From NCBI RefSeq assembly GCF_030295745.1, contig NZ_AP027291.1:4340001-4404000 (forward strand): a stretch of DNA of 64,000 nucleotides. The letters run 5' to 3'. This DNA comes from Mycolicibacterium sp. TUM20985. Lineage in GTDB: Bacteria > Actinomycetota > Actinomycetes > Mycobacteriales > Mycobacteriaceae. The translations under genes were made by a program, and so were the position numbers. This document shows positions 34,724-42,703 of the stretch, one piece after another. Positions within the stretch are counted from its first letter, which is position 1; the number at the start of each line of letters is the position of its first letter. The notes under the pieces were generated by a model. The model saw nothing but the letters and a program-made list of their open reading frames with translations. It was not told the origin of the DNA and made no database searches.

Positions 34724-36001
34724 CTAGTCGAATTTCGGCAGAATGCCCGAGGAGAGCTCGTTGATCTCCGACGCCGCCTTCGTTCCGCTGGCGTCCTTGA
34801 AGAACATCAGCCCCGTGATACGGACCTGGGCGTCGTTGAGCGGCAGCAGATTCTGCGCCTTCAACTCCCCAGCATCGACGGTGATGGTCATCTCACGTGT
34901 CTCCCCGGCCTGGATCGGACCGGGCGGCGTCACGGTGGCGAGGGTGTTCGCCGGGAGTCCGGGCGGTGCCCCCTCCTTGTTGGCCAACTCCAGATCGGCG
35001 AATTGCAGATGGTCGAAGTACACCGGAGTGTCATTGGCGTTGGTGACCTGAACGGTCAGCGCGAGCGTGCCCGCATCCGCGTCGAAGACCGCATTCTCGA
35101 CCTTGGTCTGCACTTTCGACGAGAGCGGACTCGGGGCTTCGGGTATTGGAGCCAGCCGCGCGACTTGAAGCGGTACGTGCGGTCCGTCGGAGACCGTCGC
35201 GTAGATGAAGCCGCCGAGTCCCAGGACCAGAGCTCCGATACCGAAGGCGATGCTGACTTTGCGCTCGGTTTTCGTGACCAAGCCGGCACCGCCGCCGGAA
35301 TTGACCACGGCCGCGCGCTGCAGCAGTGACTTGCGCAGCCAGTACACGGCGTACGCGGCACCGAAGAGAAAGCCGATGAGCTGCCAGGTGATAACGCGCG
35401 GCAGCCCGTAGTTCGTCAGGTCCGCGGTCGTGCCGTTGGCCAGCAGCTGTGGCTCGGTGAACACTCCGGAATCGTTGATGGTGACATACGCGCCCGGGCC
35501 CATGAGAGTTCCGGTGCCCTTCACGGCCATTGCTGGGTGGATGTGCCACGTGCCCGGTATGCGCGCCTTCAGCACCAGGCGGAAGGGGTAGACCCCGCCC
35601 TTGGTGAGTTTGACCGATTGGGGGGTGAACATGCCCGACATCTCGCGGTCTTCGATGTAGAACACCGGGCCCGGTTGGTTCACGGTGAGGAATCCCAAGT
35701 CCGGCGGGTCGATCGTGTGGTCCGGCCACGCGTTCATCACGCGCAGCGTCCCCGTGATGGTCAACTCGTCACCGATGTTGAGGTTCTCAGTCGAGAAGTT
35801 CACGTCGTAGAACAGGACCGTCGAGGTGCGTTCGAATGCCTGCTGGCCTTGCTCCCCATGCGCGGAGGCCACCGGCGGCGGTGCGATGAGCAGCAGGATT
35901 CCGATCACGGCGAGCACCGGTCCCCAGCGATGGCTCGTGCGCTTGCCGCGCAACGAATGGACGAGGCCCCGAAGGCCTTGCAGCTCAGATAGTTTCATCA
36001 T
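34724..36001 (-). CDS. hmoB: copper membrane monooxygenase subunit B (AMO/pMMO superfamily)
   Basis: This 425-aa subunit is exposed on the outer face, with two cupredoxin-like domains joined by two membrane helices (about residues 206-225 and 253-275). A signal peptide ends at VASA, so H48 becomes the mature N-terminus. With H153 and H155 (GTWHIHPAM) it matches the copper ligands H33/H137/H139 of methanotroph PmoB. The segment AFERTSTVLFYDVNFS is typical of PmoB/AmoB. It lies 16 bases after hmoA. Actinobacterial members oxidise short alkanes and alkenes, and the substrate here is inferred. Confidence 0.92.
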   Translation of the reverse strand: MMKLSELQGLRGLVHSLRGKRTSHRWGPVLAVIGILLLIAPPPVASAHGEQGQQAFERTSTVLFYDVNFSTENLNIGDELTITGTLRVMNAWPDHTIDPPDLGFLTVNQPGPVFYIEDREMSGMFTPQSVKLTKGGVYPFRLVLKARIPGTWHIHPAMAVKGTGTLMGPGAYVTINDSGVFTEPQLLANGTTADLTNYGLPRVITWQLIGFLFGAAYAVYWLRKSLLQRAAVVNSGGGAGLVTKTERKVSIAFGIGALVLGLGGFIYATVSDGPHVPLQVARLAPIPEAPSPLSSKVQTKVENAVFDADAGTLALTVQVTNANDTPVYFDHLQFADLELANKEGAPPGLPANTLATVTPPGPIQAGETREMTITVDAGELKAQNLLPLNDAQVRITGLMFFKDASGTKAASEINELSSGILPKFD

Positions 36002-36017
36002 CTTCTCGTCGTCGATT

Positions 36018-36788
36018 TCAGTCGGTCTGCAGCTTGAAGAACTTGCCGATGGGCCATACTGCGATGTACTTGCCGATGAGAATGCCTATCCAGTAACAGG
36101 CGGCCGACAACATCCCGCCGAAGAAGGCGACCACGATCGTAATGTCACTGACCAGCGCCTTGAGGTGTCCCTCTTCGATCATGCGCAGGTATTCCGGCGT
36201 CTGGGTTCTGCCGACGTGGAACGAGAGCGTGTCAGCCACTGTCAGCAGGGTGCCGTGGAAGTCCACCGGTACCAGATACGGCGACAGGGCCGGGAAGTTG
36301 AAGAACCAGAACAGCGCGCCCCACAGCAGCCCACCGACGATCGACGTCACGATGTAACTGCGCGACACCGCCAGCGTCACATCGAGAAGCACTGCGGCCA
36401 TGATGAATGTCTCCGGCCAGGTGAAGTTCAGCGGGATGTGGGTCCACTGGTCGAAGCTGCCCCACCGCGAAATCCACTGCGCGATGATCAGCAGCAGCGC
36501 GCACAGAGTCGCACCCAGCGGGAGGCGCAGCAGGTGCCAGGCGATGTACTGCACGGCCGCCGGCACGATGATGCCTACGGCAGGAGTGACCAGCGGCCAG
36601 AACTCCCGGTCTTTCCAGTCGGCCCAGAACGACCAGTCGCCGCTGAACAGCATCTGGTTGACGTGAAAGGCGGCCATGATGAGCAGCGCGGCGCTGACCA
36701 GGATCAGCAGATCCCAGCGGCGACTGAGCAGGGGTTTCTTGGTCTCCACGTCCAGTGCGGAACTGGCTTCTTCTCTAGCGGTAGTCAT
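36018..36788 (-). CDS. hmoA: copper membrane monooxygenase subunit A (AMO/pMMO superfamily)
   Basis: This 256-aa integral membrane subunit has about seven helices. The superfamily hallmark MLFSGDWSFWADWKDREFWP is at about residues 46-65, with FNFTWPET-like LNFTWPETFIMAAVLLD and PYLVPVDFHGTLLTVAD further on, as in AmoA/PmoA. Length and motifs are intact. It is separated from hmoC by 123 bases holding a long hairpin and is followed closely by hmoB. The divergence from AmoA/PmoA and the operon neighbours fit the hydrocarbon monooxygenase branch found in Mycobacterium and Nocardioides. Confidence 0.92.
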   Translation of the reverse strand: MTTAREEASSALDVETKKPLLSRRWDLLILVSAALLIMAAFHVNQMLFSGDWSFWADWKDREFWPLVTPAVGIIVPAAVQYIAWHLLRLPLGATLCALLLIIAQWISRWGSFDQWTHIPLNFTWPETFIMAAVLLDVTLAVSRSYIVTSIVGGLLWGALFWFFNFPALSPYLVPVDFHGTLLTVADTLSFHVGRTQTPEYLRMIEEGHLKALVSDITIVVAFFGGMLSAACYWIGILIGKYIAVWPIGKFFKLQTD

Positions 36789-36859
36789 GGAGCAATCACC
36801 CTCTGTTGAGCCGGAATGCCGGAATGCGTACAGCGACGCGATGTCACGATTCGTTGGTG

Positions 36860-36901
36860 GGTCCCTCAGCGAGCGGATACGACATCGCTCGCTGAGGGAC
36901 C
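36860..36901 (-). promoter_or_regulatory. 16-bp perfect hairpin between hmoC and hmoA
   Basis: The arm at 36860-36875 and the arm at 36886-36901 are exact reverse complements (GGTCCCTCAGCGAGCG and its mate) around a 10-base loop. It begins 10 bases after the hmoC stop. There is no T-run, so a full stop of transcription is unlikely. An attenuator, processing or mRNA-stability element that sets the C:AB ratio is more likely. Confidence 0.8.
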
Positions 36902-36911
36902 TTGCTCGGTG

Positions 36912-37793
36912 CTATTGCGTGGCCACGTGGCCCGTGCTCGTGACGTCGGCCGTCACGGGACCGACCGTGGTCGTGGACTCCGCCGTTGCGGACTCCGGTG
37001 TCGCGGCTACCTCGGCACGCTCCTGGCGAGCCAGCTCCATGATTCGCGGAAGTGTGCCGAACCAGACGGCGAACGTTCCGGCGAGCAGGTAGGCGAAGAT
37101 GACGAACGGCCAGTGCAGCGGCGCGGCGAAGACTTCCTCCGCCTGGAAGAAGGAGTGTCCGAACTCGTTCATCGCCACCTGGAACAGCAGCAACAGGCTG
37201 CCGCTGACGATCAAGGCGAAGGACACCGGCAGCAGCTTGCCGCCGTAGAGGTGCGGCAAACGGGTGCGCGCATAGATGTAGGACCCGGCAGCCAAGTAGA
37301 TCATCAGCGGGAAGGCCCCGTAGAACAGCACGTCGTGGCTCGGTGTGAAGGCCGAGTCGCGGGTGACGATCTGGTGCCAGGACGCATCCTGCTCGGCCGC
37401 ATAGCTACCGCCGATGTACGCCGCGGTGCAGAAGGACAGGATGATGAGCCACAGGTTCCACAACCTGCGTCCCTCGTCCTCCCGGGTCATCTCGGTGGGC
37501 AGGCGCTTGCCGGTAACCCACATCCAGACGTACCACGCGCCGGCGGCGGCAGGCAGCAGCGTCATGTTGGCCAGGGCGAGCGACACCCAGTACTTGGTGA
37601 ATTCCGGATTGTGGGAGTCGAGCCCCTTCGACACTGCGAAGGCTTGCTGATACGCCCGCCAGCTGAGGCCGATGACCGCAATGACCGCGAACGCGATGAA
37701 GATTGATTTGTAGGAGCCGCCCCGGCGCACCGGCGTTTGCGACTTCTCCTTGCCGACGGAAGAGGAAACCCTCTTCGTTTCTGTTGACGTCAT
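36912..37793 (-). CDS. hmoC: copper membrane monooxygenase subunit C (AMO/pMMO superfamily)
   Basis: This 293-aa membrane subunit has about six helices. The proposed catalytic copper site of PmoC is conserved with exact spacing: D136, H140 (D+4) and H153 (H+13) in EQDASWHQIVTRDS...PSHDV. The long N-terminal cytosolic extension and the Ala/Thr/Val-rich tail after residue 260 are more variable. It is the first gene of the C-A-B operon, as in all CuMMO operons. ATG 37793 follows GGAAAGGCGCTC. The upstream 191 bases carry several inverted repeats. Confidence 0.93.
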   Translation of the reverse strand: MTSTETKRVSSSVGKEKSQTPVRRGGSYKSIFIAFAVIAVIGLSWRAYQQAFAVSKGLDSHNPEFTKYWVSLALANMTLLPAAAGAWYVWMWVTGKRLPTEMTREDEGRRLWNLWLIILSFCTAAYIGGSYAAEQDASWHQIVTRDSAFTPSHDVLFYGAFPLMIYLAAGSYIYARTRLPHLYGGKLLPVSFALIVSGSLLLLFQVAMNEFGHSFFQAEEVFAAPLHWPFVIFAYLLAGTFAVWFGTLPRIMELARQERAEVAATPESATAESTTTVGPVTADVTSTGHVATQ

Positions 37794-37913
37794 TCTTGAG
37801 CGCCTTTCCTTTCGATCGCGCCACCGTTGCGTCGAGGTCGCTGCCAGTGCCTGGCACCACGGTGGAACCGCGGCGGGAAGCCGACCTCATGCGGATGCGA
37901 ACTCACTCGTCAC

Positions 37914-37984
37914 ACAGCTCGTGCTGTCTGATGCCATCAGTGTGGGAGAGCGCGGTGATCCGTAACTGTCCGGAAACTGGACAG
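37914..37984 (-). promoter_or_regulatory. inverted-repeat cluster upstream of hmoC
   Basis: Three dyads lie 120-190 bases upstream of the hmoC start. They are ACAGC/GCTGT (37914-37918, 37923-37927), CTGAT/ATCAG (37928-37932, 37936-37940) and CTGTCC/GGACAG (37966-37971, 37979-37984). The last includes TAACTGTCC (37963-37971), which recurs upstream of the alcohol dehydrogenase. The distance suits an enhancer-type activator site. The last dyad is also next to the regulator's stop codon and could act as its terminator. Confidence 0.5.
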
Positions 37985-39649
37985 CTAGGTGCCGATATCC
38001 AGCGCCTTCATGCGAGCGTAAAGAGTGCTGCGGCTGATGCCTAGTTCCGTTGAGGCATGGACCTTGTTACCACCGGCCCTAGACAGCGCGCCGATGATGG
38101 CCTCCCGTTCGGCCCGCTCTCGGCCGGCCAGATGGGCGACCCGGGTGACGCTCTGATACCCGGGCGGAAGGTCGGAGACATCGATGATGTCGGGCGTCTG
38201 CGCCGTCTCGGCGGCGCTGCGCAGGACCAGCCTGAGTTCGCTGAAATTGCCGGGCCAATCCGCCGCCGACAATGCCGTGAAAGCGCGCGGCGTCAGTCGC
38301 CAATGCCCCCCGAGTTCAGCGAGTAGGGCGCGGCTGATCTCGGGCATGTCCAGCCGCCGCTGCCGAAGCGGTGGCAGCTCGACACGGCCGGAGCACCGCG
38401 TGATCAGGGCCGCCACCTGCGGGGGCAATTGCGCCATCGGTCCCCCGGTGAGCACGATCCGAGGTTGAGTCTCGGAGTCGATGAGACCTCCGAGCACCGT
38501 CAGTATCGCGTCGGGGAGCAACTGGACGTTTTCCACCACGACCGCGGAGGCGTCGCCGTTGGCGGCTGCGATCAGCTCCCGCAGCCACCGGGGCTGTCCG
38601 TCGACGACCGCGCGAACACCGTCGAGCCAGTGGGCGTCGTCCGGTTCGACGAGCAATCGCGCCGCCGTCGTGCGGCCACTACCCGGTTCGCCGCAGACCG
38701 CGAGAGCTCCCGGGATGGTGCGCATCCTTGCCAGATCCATCTTGAGCCGGTGGGCCGAACCCGGCGCGGCGTTCACGCCGCGGCGGATCCGGGTGGAGGA
38801 GGCGCGCGCTGAACGCATCAGGAAGACCGCGCCGCCGTCGGTCCCAGGGACGGCATTGACCTGTACGGCGACGGTGTCGCCGCTGTTCAATTCCAGCTGC
38901 ACTTCCCGAATTTCACCAGGGCGCAATTCGGCTGCGATCTCGTGAAGCAGGACGTGGTCCGTGGCGTCCAACGTGTTCATCGCGACCTCGTTGGTCAGAA
39001 GCATGTCCACACCGATCGCCGCCACGGCAAGGTGAGGCTGCGGGCGCACACTTTGAAACGCCTGGACGAGCTGTTGCTGGGAAACCCTCGAACCGTCGAG
39101 CAGACGACGCTCGATATCCCGAGCGGCGCGGGTGACGAAGGGTACGAACAACGGGTTGACCTCAGAGGCCTCGATCGTCATGTCGAGGATTCCCTCGATC
39201 CGCCGGGTGGCCGGATGGATGATCGGATGCCCATAGCAGCTCAAGCCACGCAGTTGCTCGAGATAGTGTTCGCTGCCGTTGACGACGACGCCCTGACGCA
39301 GTTCGAACGGTGTGCCGATCGCGTTGGTCCCCGCCATCTCCTCGGCGCATAGCGCGCCACTGAGAATGCCGAGGGTTTCCAACCCACGTTCGACGCGAGT
39401 GCCGTCGAAGACCCGCCTCACGATGCGACAGTCACGGTCGGCGAGAAGGACGCAAAGTCCTGTCCCGGCGATCTGATCTGCCAGCTCCTCGAGGACGGGC
39501 ATCGCCGAACGCAGCAGGCGCGTGTCGTGCTCACTGCCCGAATCCAACGGGATCTGCACGTCAGGCTGAACGCCGCACATGGTGGACCTGCGCCAGGACA
39601 TCGCAATCTCCGGGCGCATGCCTTCTCCGTCGCTCACATGTGGTGGCAC
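37985..39649 (-). CDS. AcoR/MimR-like enhancer-binding-type activator without GAFTGA motif
   Basis: This is a 554-aa regulator. A GAF sensor covers about residues 50-185 (AGTNAIGTPFELRQG). A PAS-like linker, a degenerate AAA+ domain (Walker A CGEPGSGRT about 319-327; Walker B VVVEN about 370-374) and a C-terminal Fis-type helix-turn-helix (ASTELGISRSTLYARMKAL) follow. Only about 45 residues separate the Walker motifs, so the sigma-54-contact GAFTGA loop is absent, as expected in a lineage lacking sigma-54. GTG 39649 is preceded by AGGAGGACCG. It probably activates hmoCAB and perhaps the neighbouring dehydrogenases. Confidence 0.85.
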   Translation of the reverse strand: MPPHVSDGEGMRPEIAMSWRRSTMCGVQPDVQIPLDSGSEHDTRLLRSAMPVLEELADQIAGTGLCVLLADRDCRIVRRVFDGTRVERGLETLGILSGALCAEEMAGTNAIGTPFELRQGVVVNGSEHYLEQLRGLSCYGHPIIHPATRRIEGILDMTIEASEVNPLFVPFVTRAARDIERRLLDGSRVSQQQLVQAFQSVRPQPHLAVAAIGVDMLLTNEVAMNTLDATDHVLLHEIAAELRPGEIREVQLELNSGDTVAVQVNAVPGTDGGAVFLMRSARASSTRIRRGVNAAPGSAHRLKMDLARMRTIPGALAVCGEPGSGRTTAARLLVEPDDAHWLDGVRAVVDGQPRWLRELIAAANGDASAVVVENVQLLPDAILTVLGGLIDSETQPRIVLTGGPMAQLPPQVAALITRCSGRVELPPLRQRRLDMPEISRALLAELGGHWRLTPRAFTALSAADWPGNFSELRLVLRSAAETAQTPDIIDVSDLPPGYQSVTRVAHLAGRERAEREAIIGALSRAGGNKVHASTELGISRSTLYARMKALDIGT

Positions 39650-39726
39650 CGGTCCTCCTATTTGGTGCGCGAGCGTACGTCCACGTTGCGCGGCCTCGTC
39701 ACGATTCGGCCAATGCGTTACCCGAT

Positions 39727-39777
39727 TAGGGCACAAGTGCCCTAGCCAAAGAACGGCCGCCAACCTGCCGCCAACCT
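39727..39777. promoter_or_regulatory. 18-bp palindrome and tandem 11-bp repeat in divergent promoter
   Basis: TAGGGCAC and GTGCCCTA (39727-39744, two bases between) form a near-perfect dyad. Just after it GCCGCCAACCT occurs twice in tandem (39756-39766, 39767-39777), and a partial inverted copy (TTGGCGGC) lies near 39806. All are in the 215-base gap between the activator gene and the aldehyde dehydrogenase gene, so they may serve both promoters. Confidence 0.55.
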
Positions 39778-39864
39778 CGGGCGGGGATGGTGGGCCAGAC
39801 ATGTTTGGCGGCGTTGTCGATCGACGCAAACGCCACCGACCCGAAGCACTGCTGAGGAGATCCC

Positions 39865-41382
39865 ATGACCTATGTACGGCCTGGAACAGAAGGCAGCATC
39901 GTCGAATTCGCCCCCAGATACGACAACTTCATCGGTGGCGAATGGGTGGCACCGGTCGAGGGCCGGTACTTCGACAACTCCTCTCCGATCGACGGGAAGG
40001 TCTTCACAGAGGTGGCGCGCTCGTCGGGCGCCGACATCGAACTGGCTCTCGACGCCGCCGATGCCGCCATGGACAAGTGGAGCGCGACGTCGCCAGCGGA
40101 ACGCGCCGCGATCCTGAACAAGATCGCCGACCGCATGGAGGCCAATCTGGAGCAACTCGCGGTTGCAGAGACCTGGGACAAGGGCAAACCGGTGCGCGAG
40201 AGTCTCGCCGCCGACATTCCCTTGGCTACGGACCATTTCCGGTACTTCGCCGCAGCCATCAGGGCCCAGGAAGGGCGACTGTCCCAGATCAACAGCGACA
40301 CCGTCGCGTATCACTTCGCCGAGCCACTCGGCATCGTCGGGCAAATCGTCCCGTGGAACTTCCCGATCCTGATGGCGTGCTGGAAGATTGCTCCCGCTCT
40401 GGCGGCGGGCAACTGCGTGGTCCTCAAACCCGCTGAGCAGACACCGGTTTCGGTGCTGAAGTTGATCGAACTGATCGCCGACCTGCTTCCACCCGGGGTT
40501 CTCAATGTGGTCAACGGATTCGGCCTCGAGGCTGGCAAGCCGCTGGCGAGCAGCCCCCGGGTTTCCAAGGTCGCGTTCACGGGCGAGACGAGCACCGGTC
40601 GGCTCATCATGCAGTACGCCAGCCAGAACATCGTCCCGGTGACTCTGGAATTGGGCGGCAAGAGCCCGAACATCTTCCTTGCCGATGTCGCCGCCGCCGA
40701 TGACGCGTTCCTGGACAAAGCCGTCGAAGGCTTCGTGATGTTCGCGCTCAATCAGGGCGAAGTGTGCACCTGCCCGTCGCGGGCCTTGATCCATGCATCG
40801 ATCTACGACGAGTTCATCGAACGGTGCATCACCCGTACCAAGGCCATCAAGAGCGGTGACCCCCTCGATCCCGCCACCATGATTGGCGCGCAGGCCAGTC
40901 GTGAACAGTACGAAAAGATTTTGTCCTACATAGACATTGGCCGCCAGGAAGGCGCCGAAGTGCTCACGGGCGGGGCAGTGCGAACCGTGGCCGAGTACCC
41001 GGACGGGTACTACATCGAGCCCACGATCTTCAAGGGCACCAACGACATGCGCATCTTCCAGGAGGAGATCTTCGGCCCGGTGGTGTGTGCGACGACGTTC
41101 GACTCGACGGACGAAGCACTGAAGTTGGCCAACGACACCATCTATGGGCTTGGCGCCGGAGTGTGGAGCCGCGACGGCAACACCGCTTACCGACTGGGCC
41201 GAGGCATCAAGGCCGGCCGAGTCTGGACCAACTGCTATCACGAGTATCCGGCGCACGCGGCCTTCGGAGGGTACAAGCAGTCCGGAATCGGCCGCGAGAG
41301 CCACCAGATGATGCTCGACCATTACCAGAACACCAAGAGCATGCTGGTCAGCTACTCAACCAACGCCCAGGGGTTCTTCTGA
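39865..41382 (+). CDS. NAD-dependent aldehyde dehydrogenase (ExaC-type acetaldehyde dehydrogenase)
   Basis: This 505-aa enzyme oxidises short aldehydes to acids. The catalytic thiol is C301 in ALNQGEVCTCPSR, the general base is E262 in LELGGKSP, and the NAD-binding motif is FTGETSTGR about residues 238-246. PWNFP (163-167) and the late EEIFGPVV are also standard. The NQGEVCTCPSR form is typical of ExaC-like enzymes that serve ethanol and alkane oxidation. AGGAGATCCC precedes ATG 39865. It is divergent from the activator and converges on the alcohol dehydrogenase, completing an alkane-to-acid route. Confidence 0.92.
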   Translation: MTYVRPGTEGSIVEFAPRYDNFIGGEWVAPVEGRYFDNSSPIDGKVFTEVARSSGADIELALDAADAAMDKWSATSPAERAAILNKIADRMEANLEQLAVAETWDKGKPVRESLAADIPLATDHFRYFAAAIRAQEGRLSQINSDTVAYHFAEPLGIVGQIVPWNFPILMACWKIAPALAAGNCVVLKPAEQTPVSVLKLIELIADLLPPGVLNVVNGFGLEAGKPLASSPRVSKVAFTGETSTGRLIMQYASQNIVPVTLELGGKSPNIFLADVAAADDAFLDKAVEGFVMFALNQGEVCTCPSRALIHASIYDEFIERCITRTKAIKSGDPLDPATMIGAQASREQYEKILSYIDIGRQEGAEVLTGGAVRTVAEYPDGYYIEPTIFKGTNDMRIFQEEIFGPVVCATTFDSTDEALKLANDTIYGLGAGVWSRDGNTAYRLGRGIKAGRVWTNCYHEYPAHAAFGGYKQSGIGRESHQMMLDHYQNTKSMLVSYSTNAQGFF

Positions 41383-41428
41383 TCCCGAGTCGGGGCGTAG
41401 GACCGTTGCGCTGGGGTGACGGTGACGA

Positions 41429-41446
41429 AAAGGGCTGGCGCCCTTT
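41429..41446. terminator. hairpin between converging dehydrogenase genes
   Basis: AAAGGGC (41429-41435) and GCCCTTT (41440-41446) pair around a TGGC loop, with A and T bases flanking. It is placed between the stops of the aldehyde and alcohol dehydrogenase genes and could end both transcripts. Confidence 0.6.
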
Positions 41447-41466
41447 CCTTCCCGCCTCACTAAAGC

Positions 41467-42579
41467 TCAGCTGGCGTGGGTGATGACACCCCGGATGTTC
41501 TTGCCGTCTCGCAGATCCTGGTAGCCCTCGTTGACCTGCTCGAGGGTGTACCTCGTCGTGACGAGCTCGTCCAGCTTCAGCTGGCCGGCGTCATAGAGCC
41601 GCAGTAGTCTGACGATGTCGTATTGCGGATTGGCAGAACCGAACAAGGTGCCCTTGATCGTCTTCTCGAACAGCGTCAGCAGGCCACCCGAGACATGCAC
41701 GGTCAGCTTCGCCGGGTCCGCCAGCGCGGTGATGACCACGGTGCCACCCTTGCCGATGATGTTCACGGCCTCGGTCACCACGTCTTCTTCAACGGTTCCG
41801 ACCGTGATGATCGCCTGGTCCGCCATTTGGCCCCAGGTCAGCTCGGAGACCGTATCGGCAGCTTCCGCCGCGGTGGCGAAGGCGTGGGTCGCCCCGAACT
41901 TGAGCGCGGCTTCGCGTTTGAACTCGATCGGGTCCACGGCGACGACGTACTTCGCCCCCGCATGCTTCGCGCCCTGGACGGCATTGATGCCGATCCCGCC
42001 GATGCCGTACACCACGGTGGTATCACCGGCCCGGACCGCACCCGCGTAGTTGGCACTTCCCCACCCCGTCGGTACACCGCAGCCGACCAGAACAGCGGTC
42101 TCCAGAGGCAGCCAGTCGTCGACCTTGACTACCGAGTGCTGTGAGATCGTCGCGCGCTCCGCGAACGTGCCCAGCATGCACATCGCGCCGAAATCGTCAT
42201 CGCCCATGTGAAAGCGGAAGGTCCCGTCGGGCATGTTTCCCTCGAGGATCGAGGCTCCCAGATCACACAGGTTGGAGCGCCCCGTCGCGCAGTAGCGACA
42301 GGTCCCGCAGTTCGGGATGAAGCTGCACACCACATGGTCACCAGGCTTGACCTTGGTGACACCGGGACCGACTTCTTCGATGATGCCGGCCCCTTCGTGG
42401 CCGCCGACGATCGGAAAGCGGGGTGTCAGATCCCCGTCGGTCAAATGCAAGTCGGAATGACACAAACCGGCGGCGACGTACTTGATCAGCACTTCACCCG
42501 CCTTCGGACCGTCGAGGTCGAGTTCGACGATTTCGAACGGCTTACCGGCCTCGAACAACACTGCCGCTCTTGTCTTCAT
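41467..42579 (-). CDS. NDMA-type zinc alcohol dehydrogenase
   Basis: This 370-aa zinc alcohol dehydrogenase closely resembles mycobacterial AdhD/NDMA-dependent enzymes. Catalytic zinc ligands lie in AGLCHSDLHL and GGHEGAGII. The structural zinc site is PNCGTCRYCATGRSNLC. The Rossmann motif is GIGGIGINAVQGAKHAGA. These enzymes keep a tightly bound NAD(H) and may use a dedicated redox carrier such as mycofactocin. ATG 42579 is preceded by AAAGGAGAAGG; the frame is open upstream but lacks such a site. It fits the alcohol step after the monooxygenase. Confidence 0.92.
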   Translation of the reverse strand: MKTRAAVLFEAGKPFEIVELDLDGPKAGEVLIKYVAAGLCHSDLHLTDGDLTPRFPIVGGHEGAGIIEEVGPGVTKVKPGDHVVCSFIPNCGTCRYCATGRSNLCDLGASILEGNMPDGTFRFHMGDDDFGAMCMLGTFAERATISQHSVVKVDDWLPLETAVLVGCGVPTGWGSANYAGAVRAGDTTVVYGIGGIGINAVQGAKHAGAKYVVAVDPIEFKREAALKFGATHAFATAAEAADTVSELTWGQMADQAIITVGTVEEDVVTEAVNIIGKGGTVVITALADPAKLTVHVSGGLLTLFEKTIKGTLFGSANPQYDIVRLLRLYDAGQLKLDELVTTRYTLEQVNEGYQDLRDGKNIRGVITHAS

Positions 42580-42674
42580 GCCTTCTCCTTTGCCTTGCCT
42601 TCGTGTGGCCAGCCGCATGCGGCTACCAGGACCTACCCTGGACGCTAGGGACATCGTCCGCCAGACCCACGGTC

Positions 42675-42683
42675 CTAACTGTC
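42675..42683 (-). promoter_or_regulatory. TAACTGTCC element upstream of the alcohol dehydrogenase
   Basis: The nine bases TAACTGTCC recur exactly from the hmoC upstream region (37963-37971), in the same strand orientation relative to the downstream gene. They are about 96 bases before the alcohol dehydrogenase start. The second half of the dyad is missing here. Confidence 0.4.
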
Positions 42684-42703
42684 CAATTTCCGCACATCGG
42701 CGA

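Noticed and set aside
36789..36911. small gene between hmoC and hmoA
   Set aside because: No frame with a start and Shine-Dalgarno fits, and most of the gap is taken by the 16-bp hairpin.
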